The position numbers and the translations under genes were made by a program. This document shows, one piece after another, positions 55,805 through 64,000 of a stretch of DNA of 64,000 nucleotides (within the stretch, counting starts at the first letter, position 1; each line of letters begins with the position of its first letter). Under the pieces are notes generated by a model. It was not told where the DNA came from. It did not search any database and was given only the letters and a program-made list of their open reading frames with translations. The DNA lies in the NCBI GenBank assembly GCA_025765595.1, contig JAIVFH010000029.1, positions 248,001 through 312,000 on the forward strand, given 5' to 3'. Source of the DNA: Obelidium mucronatum (Eukaryota; Chytridiomycota; Chytridiomycetes; Chytridiales; Chytriomycetaceae).

Positions 55805-58627
55805 TCAATCCATATCTTCATAGTCAGTTACGTCATCATCAGAATCTGCGACTGCTGCAGTACGATCCACGCTGCTAGGAATAATTGTCCACAGATATCG
55901 ATCCGCGTATGTGTTGAGATAGTATTTTCCAGACTTTCCTCCTTGCCCATCCTGGAAATAGGGAATGACATGTGCCCTGGCAACAATTGAACTGATTGGA
56001 ACAATAACCAAAGAATGAACAGGTTCCACAATGAATAGCCCTGTCAGATTTTGCTCCTCCAAAACTCGAAATCGTTGCAGGACAGCAAAGCTTTTTTCTT
56101 GGATAATTAAAAAGTGAGCAGATAATCCCAGTAAGTACACACTGCCCCCCAAACCAGACTCAAGGACAGGCGGTCGAAGTTTGGTTGTTGTATAGATGCA
56201 GTATCCATCCCCAGCTTGAATATGAATTGTGCTTTTGTATTCTTTTCCATCTTCATCAAAGTCATTGATGCGTAACGTGTTGAAGAACGGATATCGAGAG
56301 AACTCATTGACATCAACATAAAACCCAAGTTTTGCAGAGAAGCCGTGATACAAATCATTTGAGCTATTGTCCAAGTCATCCAAGAATAATTTTCCTGTTT
56401 CTCCAAGAAGACGATGGTTTGTTTGATTCTGAGGAATTTGCTCCTGTTGCGGTCTGTGGCTAAGTAAGGTCTTCATAGCAAAAGCCTTGTCGATACGAGT
56501 GATGTGGCGGATCATTTGTTCGGCAGAGTCTTTATGATTAGATGCCAAATATGCCTTCACCACATTACTTCTTTGAGTGGATTCCAATGTTTCAGTCCCA
56601 AATGAATCAGCTGCGCCAAATTTTTGAATCGCCCCAACAAATGATGCCAATATATGCATTTTGGGGAAGTCCATTGATTTAAACGGTCGAAAGACTTCAA
56701 TTTGCGTTTGGAAAAGACAAAGTTTGTCTTGTAAATCAGAAAGAGACAAGTCTGAATGACAAGTTGAGGAAACCAGCATTGTAATATCCAAGAAAGTACG
56801 AAGGCAGCAGGTTACTTGGACAGGAACCAGGTCATAAATGCATGGTAATATCTGCATCATAATACTCGCGTAGTCTTTTTTGGTCAACTTCTCAAGCTTG
56901 ACAACACCTCGCATATATTGATTGAATCCAGGGTATGGCAGAATTGAACGGAATCTAGAATCAACTGCGTCAAGGCCATCTTGTCCATGCACTTCCTCGA
57001 TAATGGAATGGAGAATTTTCCATAGATGGAAGCCAAAAATTCCAATGTAAATTGTGTGCAATGGATCTGCCGTAATAGCACTATGGATACAGAATCGTGG
57101 TCCAAAGTCATAGAAAGCATTCCTCACATATGGAAACTGCCCTTTTGAGGCAAACGAATTCTTTTGGGCAACAAGAGAACGTTTTCGAACCGAATTTTGA
57201 TGATTTCTTGCCATTGCAGCAGATGTCTTTAATCCCCATTTTGAACAAGGAAAGCCACATAGACTCAGCTTGTTTTTTGGAATCCAGCAGCAAGGCATTG
57301 GGGAATGCTTGTTATTAGGCTTGACAGTTGCCATAAGCGTCAATTCTGGATAGTCTCCATTAAAATTGAAGAGAGCTGGGAAAACATGTCGCATCTTCCC
57401 GTCTGGACAAACAAGCCGTGAACCAGTTTCAATCCACTTTTGGATGTCACTCAAGACAAGACGGACAGCTGCATGATGGACAGCTCGGCGAAACATTCGA
57501 AAGAATTCTGATTTTGTATCACTTGCCACTGCTGGTGAAAGAACCGGAAGGTACGTAATGAGAGTGCTTGTAAAATGGCTGAGGCTTTTTCGCCATTCCT
57601 TGTCAATATTGCCAAAGTCGAGAGTAAAAGGGTGGAAAGACTGCTTGCCAATTTTAGTTGCAAGAGCGGCATCAGAACCAAAAATAAGTAAGAGCAGAGT
57701 ACCACCGGGCGGAATCATCCCTTGGAGCGTTTTGCAGTAGTTGCTTGAGTATGCTTGTTCATATAGCCTTTCACCGTTGGAACCACGCTGCTCTTCATAG
57801 CAATACTTGAAATGGGATTTCAATGATGGATCTCGGAGTTTGGTTTCAATGACTTTGCTGATAGGTCGAGTGTACAGAGTTTTGAACAAGTGATTGGTAT
57901 AGTAAACACGAGCTTTAGCATGAAATTGACGTGGCATACTGGCCAAAATGTCATCAAGCTTTATTGTCAGTTTGACATAGTCCTTAATACAAGATTATTA
58001 AAACAAGCCGCAAAAGCAACTACTGCTCACCACACTCAATCCATCAAATGAATCCAACGCCTGATGAAGTTCCTTTCCCGTCTTGAACGTTGGAACATGT
58101 TGGGGAAGTAGCCTTGGCCGATCAAACTCAAGCTTCAGCGTAATGGCATTTTGACCTTGTGGGTTATCCAGTATTACATGCTGAATCACATCAATATCAG
58201 GTTTTGAAAAACGGCGCTTGATCCGTTGAATAAGGCTAGTTTGGGTATAGCAGCGGTTGTTGATTGGAATTCCTATATGATTGATTAAATCAGCTGACAG
58301 TTCAAGAAGTTGAATAAAAGGGTTACCATACGCCGCAGGCGGAACGTAGAAACGCTCAAATTCGAGTGATTCCAACTCTTCTGCCTCGGGTTGGTCCTCC
58401 CATTGTTGATATACAGCGTGGTATTCTGTGGGATTACTGTATGGAGTGATAACGTCTCGCAAATCATCTGTATCATTCCTGGAATCGCCGCTGTTTTCGT
58501 TGGTGAAGATGCTTGTTGATTGCAAGCTGGATAGAATCATTGCCAGGTGCTTAGTCTGGCAGTGTTTGTCAAGCCCGACTTGTGTACGAAACATCATCTT
58601 GCATCCATGAGGGCACTGGAACGGCAT
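55805..58627 (-). CDS. Plavaka-like (CMC superfamily) transposase
   Basis: Two exons, 58031-58627 and 55805-57982 (48-nt intron), give an intact 924-aa protein. It opens with a C2H2 finger (CPHGCKMMFRTQVGLDKHCQTKH), as Plavaka transposases do. After an acidic linker the core shows MIPPGGTLLLLIFGSDAALATKIG, FHPFTLDFGNIDKEWRKSLS and TLITYLPVL, corresponding to the Plavaka pattern LPPGTT..P....SDKT.L, WPVYLTIGNI.K..RR and .L..YLP. Later SAITADPLHTIYIGIFGFHLWKIL matches the D-x-LH segment preceding the insertion domain. Plavaka belongs to the CMC (CACTA/Mirage/Chapaev) group of cut-and-paste transposons of fungi. It is divergently paired with the gene starting at 58725. Confidence 0.82.
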
Positions 58628-58724
58628 TTGAGTCAGTTTGCGTCAGAAATCGTCAGAAAGGGTTGCTGCTATAAAGGCAACGGTGAAACAATGGTGAAAT
58701 ATTTTAAACAATAATAAAGACTCG
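58628..58724. promoter_or_regulatory. 97-bp divergent promoter of the Plavaka-like element
   Basis: The start codons of transposase and partner lie 97 bp apart on opposite strands. The spacer has a repeated GTCAGAAA-type word (twice near 58635-58660) and an AT-rich part; a short shared promoter is inferred. Confidence 0.45.
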
Positions 58725-59998
58725 ATGTCTTCCAAACAAATTCGCAAAACGCAGCACTCAAACAAGTAAGTCGTCAGTTAGCATATTGGAAATGCTGTAA
58801 TTGTCGAAAACAACAGAAGCTTTCTTCAGTTGCCAAAGAGAAACCGTCCATTGCCAGTGTCTCAAGATGTGGATATGACTCAAGATGAAGACACAGATTG
58901 CAGTACAACTGACGATGAAAATACCAGCCCATCCAATCAAGTGGGCTCATTATCGAAAGCTCAAAACAATTGCCCTGCAGGAAGCTCTTACCCATCCAGC
59001 GCCAATGCTAGTGCTAGAAATGGTAATGACATAGACGTTGAAGCTTCTCAACAGCCAGACGACTTCTTATCAATGATTACGGCAAGGTTTGCATGTTTCG
59101 TAATTTATTTTCAGTTAACAATCTATTTGATAGTCAATATCAGGAGATTCGACGTATTTGCCATCAGATTTGCGTCAGGACCACTCTGTTTGTCCACAGC
59201 TTGCGCGGCACAGTTGATGATAGCGCGATGGTTGACCGACTTTGGAGTATCCTGAGCTTGGCGCTCATGCAACCACTTCATTCTGTCAAAGAGACCTACA
59301 AGGCTATTCCTAGTGCATTGCCAAGAATGGTACGTTGTGAGCTGCAGCTCTGCTACAACTCTGATGTATTTTCGAAACAGTACAAATTTGAGGTGCAATC
59401 CTTCCGCAGTACAATCCTTCACGACTTTCAGCAAATATTCCAAATTCGCGATCCTTACAACCTCCACGGAAATCGGGATGCTGCTTTGCAGCTCATTGGC
59501 AAAGAGCAACGGTACGGAACGCTTGATACTTTCACAATAACAATTAAAATCGTTTCTTTAGTTTTCTCTATGGTGAAGAAGACACTGAAGATGGAGGGAA
59601 GCGGCGGGTATTGTTCATGAACCCTTCATTCCTATCTTGTGCATAACGATTTGTCACAATGAAGTCCGTATCTCGTGCATTGCAGCTCCATTTGTTCGTG
59701 AAGAAAAGGGCCATTCACCCCCTTGCTGTCATTGTCTGCATGGTAAGATTCGGTTTTCTGTCTTATTGTGCTGTTAACATACAATTAGGTTCGTCACTTG
59801 ATTGACAGAGTTGCTCACGAGAATCTCTCATTGAAATCGACTTCAGCGTCAGCCCATGTGTACCATCAGCTCCTCCAACGAGCCGCAAACCAGGAAAACA
59901 ATGCTGCTATTCTCTATGGCGTCAACGCCTTCTACAATGCAATGTCTTCTCACTTCCGTAACGAATTGAATCCAGAAGAGCAGTACGACTTTGATTGA
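58725..59998 (+). CDS. Partner gene of the Plavaka-like element (DUF6532-like, tentative)
   Basis: Six exons join in phase: 58725-58765, 58817-59086, 59134-59511, 59562-59607, 59665-59742 and 59789-59998 (340 aa). The N-terminal about 100 residues are acidic and Ser/Asn-rich. The helical rest contains RRICHQICVRTTLFVHSLRG, FEVQSFRSTILHDFQQIF, HPLAVIVCMVRHLIDRVAHE and HVYHQLLQRAANQ. This order (a helix bundle followed by a P-L-A-x-I/V-x-x-x-V helix and a terminal Y-x-x-LL helix) recalls DUF6532, frequent near transposons of higher fungi, but the match is from memory and weak. All exons are open, so both genes of the element look functional. Its role in transposition is unknown. Confidence 0.55.
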
Positions 59999-60197
59999 AT
60001 AAGATGCAAGTTCTGCTGTGTATTATGCTCCTATGAATAAACTTGTTTGTATATTCGAGATTTTCACTATTCCTTGCAAATGCAATCGATTTTATTCAAA
60101 ATGGTATTCCATATATTGAACTCCTTTCGTGGTGCTGTCAAATGGACTTCAAACGATTGAAATGATTCCTCACATTTCGTATCTGTTTCCCATGGCA

Positions 60198-60584
60198 TCA
60201 ATCCATACTGTGCCATTCCTTGAATTCCGATCGCGTTTCAGACACACTCATTCGGATTTCTGACATTTTTAATGCCTTGGCAACCCGGGGGGGTGACATA
60301 ACGAACATTTGGCACATTGTAAGGCATGTTGACCCCTTCACAGGCCTTGGCATTTCGTTCCAATGAATTCCGCCCCTCCCCAGATGAAGGAAAGGAGGCA
60401 ACATTACCCTTAAGATCATCGAGTAATTGATCCATGCGGCACAATCATGGATCGTCAGTTTTAACAAATAATGCACAAGATGCGCCATACCCGTGTCGTT
60501 GTTGCTGGCTTCAGGTTGTTGTAAAAGTGGCGAACCGCTTGGAGCATTGAATTTAGGAGAATTTTTGACGAGTTGACACGACAT
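60198..60584 (-). CDS. Small hypothetical gene, possibly two exons
   Basis: An ATG frame (MSCQLVKNSPKFNAPSGSPL) runs for about 40 residues to a GTATGG donor. After an intron of about 80-90 nt ending near 60413, a second frame (GNVASFPSSGEGRNSLERN ... NMPYNVPNVRYVTPPGC ... NPNECV) ends at about 60238. Unspliced, the frame continues to 60198. No domain is recognised. It lies between the Plavaka-like element and the intact LRR gene. It could be a genuine small soluble protein or chance. Confidence 0.35.
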   Translation of the reverse strand: MSCQLVKNSPKFNAPSGSPLLQQPEASNNDTGMAHLVHYLLKLTIHDCAAWINYSMILRVMLPPFLHLGRGGIHWNEMPRPVKGSTCLTMCQMFVMSPPRVAKALKMSEIRMSVSETRSEFKEWHSMD

Positions 60585-60667
60585 TCACAAAAGAATACAC
60601 ATCATACACATCATACATTCACTTTATATTTACATTTTACACTGATTAAAAGATAAGAAAAGATACG

Positions 60668-61666
60668 TTAATAAACACAAAAGGAGCAAAAAAAGGCATA
60701 GCAAGTTTTGTTATCGTGAAAGCCGACTGTGGTCAATACTTCCCACAGTCTTTCTTCCATCTGTTCTAAAGATTCAGGACGAATATTGACTCTCGACGGT
60801 ACCACTGCATCATTGGGGGGGCCACAAGGCTTCCTTCCACAACCAAGCCTGCGGTCAATCTCACAGGCTTCATCCACAGTAAAATGCTCCAGACTTTCAA
60901 GCCGGCCAAAGGAGAGTGGGATTCTCGGGGGCTTCATGTTGTTGTTATCGACAAACAAGCACATCAACGCACTCAACCCCCCCAACTCGAAAGGCAGGGG
61001 TCCTGTCAGCTGGTTGCAATCTAGTTTGAGAGAAGTCAAACGTTTCAGGTTTCCGATCTCTGGTGGGATCTCGCCCGTTAAACAGTTTTTGTAGAGATGC
61101 AGCGTCTGCAACCTGCGTAGGTTTCCGAGCGAGGGAGGGATAGGGCCCGAGATGGTAGTTTCGTGGATGCTGAGACGCGTGAGGCTGGACAGGTTTCCCA
61201 GCGAAAGAGGGATGGACCCGTTCAGTTCGGTGCCACTCAGTTCCAGCGACTCGAGCCGCGCCAGTTCGCCAAGCGCCTCGGGCAGCGGGCCAGCGAAGCC
61301 GCAGTTGGCCAGACTGAGGCGCGTCAGCAGCGCCAGGCGCGCGATCGTCGGCGGCAGCGGCAGCGGCAGCGCGCCAGAGTTCACCGCACCGCGCCAAGCA
61401 ATCGCGCGCAGATGAAGTCGGGCGCCGAGCGCCGCTGCCGCCATGAAGTCCGGCGCGCGCAGCCACAGCGCGTCCAGGGCCGCGGGCCGCGTCGACTCCG
61501 GCGAGGCACAAGCGGGCGCAAGGCGGCGTACGGCTTGGCGCGCAAAGCAGCGGTCGCTCAGCACGACCTGCAGGCGGGTACTCAGGCGTCGCAGGACCAG
61601 CGTCTGCGCGGGTTCGACCCAGACAAAGATTAAGTGGATCAGTTCGGGCGGGAGGCGCTCGATCAT
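60668..61666 (-). CDS. LRR protein with F-box-like N-terminus
   Basis: Single exon, 332 aa. The first about 45 residues (MIERLPPELIHLIFVWVEPAQ ... RLSTRLQVVL) are a good F-box-like pattern: LPPEL, hydrophobic helix, then R-x-S-x-x-x-x-V. Six to seven plant-type 24-residue leucine-rich repeats follow, with the GxIPxxLGNLxxLxxLxLxxNxLTG consensus (PLPEALGELARLESLELSG, SIPLSLGNLSSLTRLSI, PIPPSLGNLRRLQTLHLYKNCLTG, EIPPEIGNLKRLTSLKLDCNQLTG). A Cys-containing C-terminal cap follows. Such proteins may act as SCF adaptors, recognising substrates through the LRR (inference). The 5' half is very GC-rich, and its paralogue at 51.3-52.3 kb is AT-rich and broken. The repeats' plant-like consensus is notable in a fungus. 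Confidence 0.75.
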   Translation of the reverse strand: MIERLPPELIHLIFVWVEPAQTLVLRRLSTRLQVVLSDRCFARQAVRRLAPACASPESTRPAALDALWLRAPDFMAAAALGARLHLRAIAWRGAVNSGALPLPLPPTIARLALLTRLSLANCGFAGPLPEALGELARLESLELSGTELNGSIPLSLGNLSSLTRLSIHETTISGPIPPSLGNLRRLQTLHLYKNCLTGEIPPEIGNLKRLTSLKLDCNQLTGPLPFELGGLSALMCLFVDNNNMKPPRIPLSFGRLESLEHFTVDEACEIDRRLGCGRKPCGPPNDAVVPSRVNIRPESLEQMEERLWEVLTTVGFHDNKTCYAFFCSFCVY

Positions 61667-62003
61667 TATTTGTGTAATGGAATTTCAAATTTGAACACAT
61701 ACGAATTCCCCGCTTCAACCTCAACTCTGGGTAACCATTTTCACACTAACGGTATTAAACAAGTTATTTTACAAGTTATACGATTTATTTTCGCCTGAAT
61801 AATGCTGAAGCAGTTGACAAGATCGCAGCAAAGCTAAAGGAGTCTCTCATCATTCATGTTACCTGAAGCAAAACCCAAAACTGTCCTCTTTTCCATTGAA
61901 AATCGCGGTATAAATCGATGGCCGGATGTTGTGGAATCCAAAGTCAAACCCCCCAATTTTTTGATTGGTAGAATCCCTATCACCAAACCCCAACCAACAA
62001 ATC
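61667..62003. other. Intergenic divergent region
   Basis: 337 bp between the start codons of the minus-strand LRR gene and the plus-strand RNI-type gene. Open frames here show no family features. It must carry both promoters; no specific motif was recognised. Confidence 0.5.
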
Positions 62004-63424
62004 ATGGCCGTGAAAAAGTCCGCAGGAGGCGGAAAGAACAAAAAGAAGGGTGGGAAAATGTCGGCCAAGAAAGGAAAGGCCAAAGAGAACGAGGAGGAAG
62101 TTGCCGCTTTAAAAGCCGCAGCGGTCAAGAAGGTCAAGGCTGACTACCCAATACAATGCAAGAAGTTCATATCGGAACCGTTGCAACTGGTTGTAAAGCG
62201 AATCGATAAAGCTATTCAAGCAATGGAAGACATTGATAAGGTGAGAGTTTCTGAAAACCCTTGACATCCAGATTTACAGTTGCTCCTTCATTCAATGACC
62301 ACCTCACTTATCAATACCCCAACCAACTATCCCTATTACTTCTTTTAAAAAATTGTGAAACGCACACATAGATTATCATCACTTCTTATTCTCTGATTCC
62401 AAATGAAATCTGGGCGCTATACTACACGTTCGAAACGTACACATACCTCACATCACTCTGCCTCTGGACTTCCCCCATCGATGCTCGGGGTCTCGACGCG
62501 ATCGCGAAATTTGTTATCAACCATCCAACAATCACAATCCTCCACCTAATTGACTGCAAAATCACGCCAACAATGACTCCTCATTTAGCCCACATTGCAA
62601 AAGATTCTAAAACCTTGACATCGCTGGTCCTGGATCATAACGGACTGGGAAGTCTGGGAGCTGTGAATGTATTTATGGGGATTAGGGCAAACCCAGCAAG
62701 TCCTGGAATCTTGAAAAATCTTAGCATGAGATATTGTGATGTTGGATCTAAAGCTGCAGAAGCCATTGCAATGACTATTGCGTCCAATACTGGACTCATG
62801 TAACTTGTGCTTTATTTAACTTATTTTTTTCATGTACATATCTTGAATGACAACTGTCAGCTAACCCCATAAAAATGTCGCAGAGACATTGACTTAAGCG
62901 GCAACACAATTGGCGACGACGGACTCCCAACAATCGCCAAAGCCCTTTCCTCAAACACCACGCTCAAGAACCTGCGTCTAAGTGCCAACAATATCCAGAA
63001 TCGAGAAATGGGATACACCAGCTCCTATCAACCGCCACCTGGAGTTACATTACAAATCCAGCAACAACAACAACAACAGCTTCGAAGTCCTACCAGTCCC
63101 GTGAACCCATTGGCTCTCAATACGAGTATCAATACGCTGTGTTCGATTCTAGGGCAAGAGAATACGGGATTGGCGTTGCTGGATTTAACTGGGAATCATA
63201 TAGGACCGAATGGTGGACAGGCTATTCTTGAGCTGTTGAAGCAAAAGAAGCCGCAAGCTCAAGGGAAACGATGTGAAGCGTTGCAGGTGGAAATATCGGA
63301 ACGCATGGGCGATGAAATGTATGGAGATGTGTGTGATTTAAATGACGTGATGGATGAATTGGCGAAAAAGAATGCGAAAGGGTCTGGAAAGAAAGGGGGG
63401 AAAGGGAAGAAGGGAAAAAAATAA
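62004..63424 (+). CDS. RNI-type leucine-rich repeat protein with Lys-rich ends
   Basis: Exons 62004-62240, 62372-62799 and 62884-63424 (401 aa). A Lys/Gly-rich leader (MAVKKSAGGGKNKKKGGKMSA) precedes ribonuclease-inhibitor-type repeats of about 28 residues: ITILHLIDCKITPTMTPHLA, LTSLVLDHNGLGSLGAVNVF, LKNLSMRYCDVGSKAAEAIA, IDIDLSGNTIGDDGLPTIA, LKNLRLSANNIQN, LALLDLTGNHIGPNGGQAIL. A Gln-rich insert interrupts them, and the C-terminus is again lysine-rich (GSGKKGGKGKKGKK). Proteins of this build occur in flagellar and cytoskeletal complexes (LRRC34/DRC5-like), which would fit a zoosporic fungus, but the assignment is inference. Confidence 0.75.
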
Positions 63425-63564
63425 AAAAAATAAAGAATTTAATTATTATAGGGTCCAAATAAGTGAATAAAGTATAGCCTCGTATAACTTTATTTTTCGT
63501 TTCGCACTCCCAATTCTTTTTCTTTCCTCCAAGGGTAGCATATTTTTCTCACTTCACGAACAAC

Positions 63565-64000
63565 TTATAAAGGAACTGTTTTTACGGACTCTGTAACGTT
63601 CACAGTATTGCTTGAATTACCAGTCTTTCCTGCCGTGGTGTTTTTTAATCCTCTTGAACTCTCCATCAAATCGCTTCTGTGCAGGACAACTTTCATAACA
63701 ATCAGACCGAAAGTAACTAAATGCAGCAAAACCAAGCTAAGCATTCCAGCTACTGATTGTGCAGTAATATTCGGTCTGTCTTCTTCGCTGACAGAATTGG
63801 CCTCGGCCGTCAGTTTCACTATTGCGGTTGTAGAAAAAGCAATGCAAAGAACAGAAGTTAGGGTACCGAATTGAAGAATAATTCGGAACTTTGGAGTAAG
63901 TGGAATGTTAATATCCTGATAAATCTTGCTCAAGAACCGATAGAAAGTGATCAATGAGAGAATATCAAGAACCATCAAATGAACCGCCGACCACGTTTGA
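63565..64000 (-). CDS. WFxxQ-type seven-TM receptor-like protein, 5' part outside the window
   Basis: The frame is open to the window edge. It encodes the last three helices: TWSAVHLMVLDILSLITFYRF (helix 5), ILQFGTLTSVLCIAFSTTAIV (helix 6), GMLSLVLLHLVTFGLIVMKVVL (helix 7), then a Ser/Thr/Asn-rich tail. NIPLTPKFRIILQFG closely parallels VIPVTPKLLIITRFG of the intronless copy at 31.2-33.3 kb, making these two a subgroup. The ectodomain is not visible. Confidence 0.75.
   Translation of the reverse strand, partial: QTWSAVHLMVLDILSLITFYRFLSKIYQDINIPLTPKFRIILQFGTLTSVLCIAFSTTAIVKLTAEANSVSEEDRPNITAQSVAGMLSLVLLHLVTFGLIVMKVVLHRSDLMESSRGLKNTTAGKTGNSSNTVNVTESVKTVPL

Noticed and set aside
60198..60584. 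Treating this open frame as part of the Plavaka-like element
   Set aside because: It lies beyond the stop of the partner gene, shows no similarity to either element gene, and no terminal repeat was found to include it.
1..64000. tRNA or rRNA genes
   Set aside because: I saw no GGTTCGA-type T-loop with a matching cloverleaf outside coding exons, and no rRNA-like conserved blocks; a tRNAscan run would be decisive.

Overview
The window looks like nuclear DNA of a zoosporic (chytrid-like) fungus. Genes are cut by short spliceosomal introns, mostly 45-100 nt. A flagellar dynein regulatory complex gene (DRC3) sits beside fungal-type genes: a ferric reductase, the YHM2 citrate carrier, and CACTA-like and Plavaka-like transposons. 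The assignment to chytrids is inference from gene content. Exon structures were worked out by hand from GT/AG sites, reading frame and family alignment, so individual junctions may be off by a few bases.

The dominant feature is a gene family that I do not recognise. Its members have no signal peptide, an N-terminal ectodomain of about five repeats carrying a W-F-x-x-Q ... Q ... C signature, and seven transmembrane helices with a conserved S-Y-x-R-S motif after helix 3. Eight copies (two cut by the window edges) and one relic lie at 1-6.6 kb, 31-35.7 kb, 39.2-43.8 kb and 63.6-64 kb. Several share a phase-1 intron at one position; two copies lack it.

Layout: receptors (1-6.6 kb); SDHAF1, a SYLF protein, a ferric reductase and a dead ferric reductase relic (6.6-11.1 kb); an REX4-type exonuclease with a very long lysine-rich tail (11.1-14 kb); a GTPase fused to a Hedgehog-type Hint domain (14.2-16 kb); a 6-kb CACTA-like element with terminal inverted repeats (16.2-22.3 kb); a RING-CH ligase, a GT8-like glycosyltransferase, DRC3, a C2-like protein and a MoCF-domain protein (22.5-31 kb); receptors, an unknown Pro/Ser-rich protein and a Snapin homologue (31-43.8 kb); an APC permease, then ETF-beta and YHM2 head to head (44-49.4 kb); a beta-propeller-like protein, LRR/F-box proteins, a PD-(D/E)XK protein, MOB1 and an SSB-like protein (49.5-55.6 kb); a two-gene Plavaka-like element (55.8-60 kb); LRR proteins and a last receptor (60.7-64 kb).

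Functional threads: mitochondrial energy metabolism (SDHAF1, ETF-beta, YHM2, SSB), flagellum (DRC3, perhaps neighbours), signalling (receptors, MOB1, GTPase-Hint) and mobile DNA. Several conserved genes (ETF-beta, YHM2, some receptors) contain single-base frame breaks. Because they hit housekeeping genes, residual assembly indels are at least as likely as pseudogenisation. Four gene 5' ends (24.0, 38.3, 47.4 and 61.4 kb) are strikingly GC-rich against an AT-rich background.
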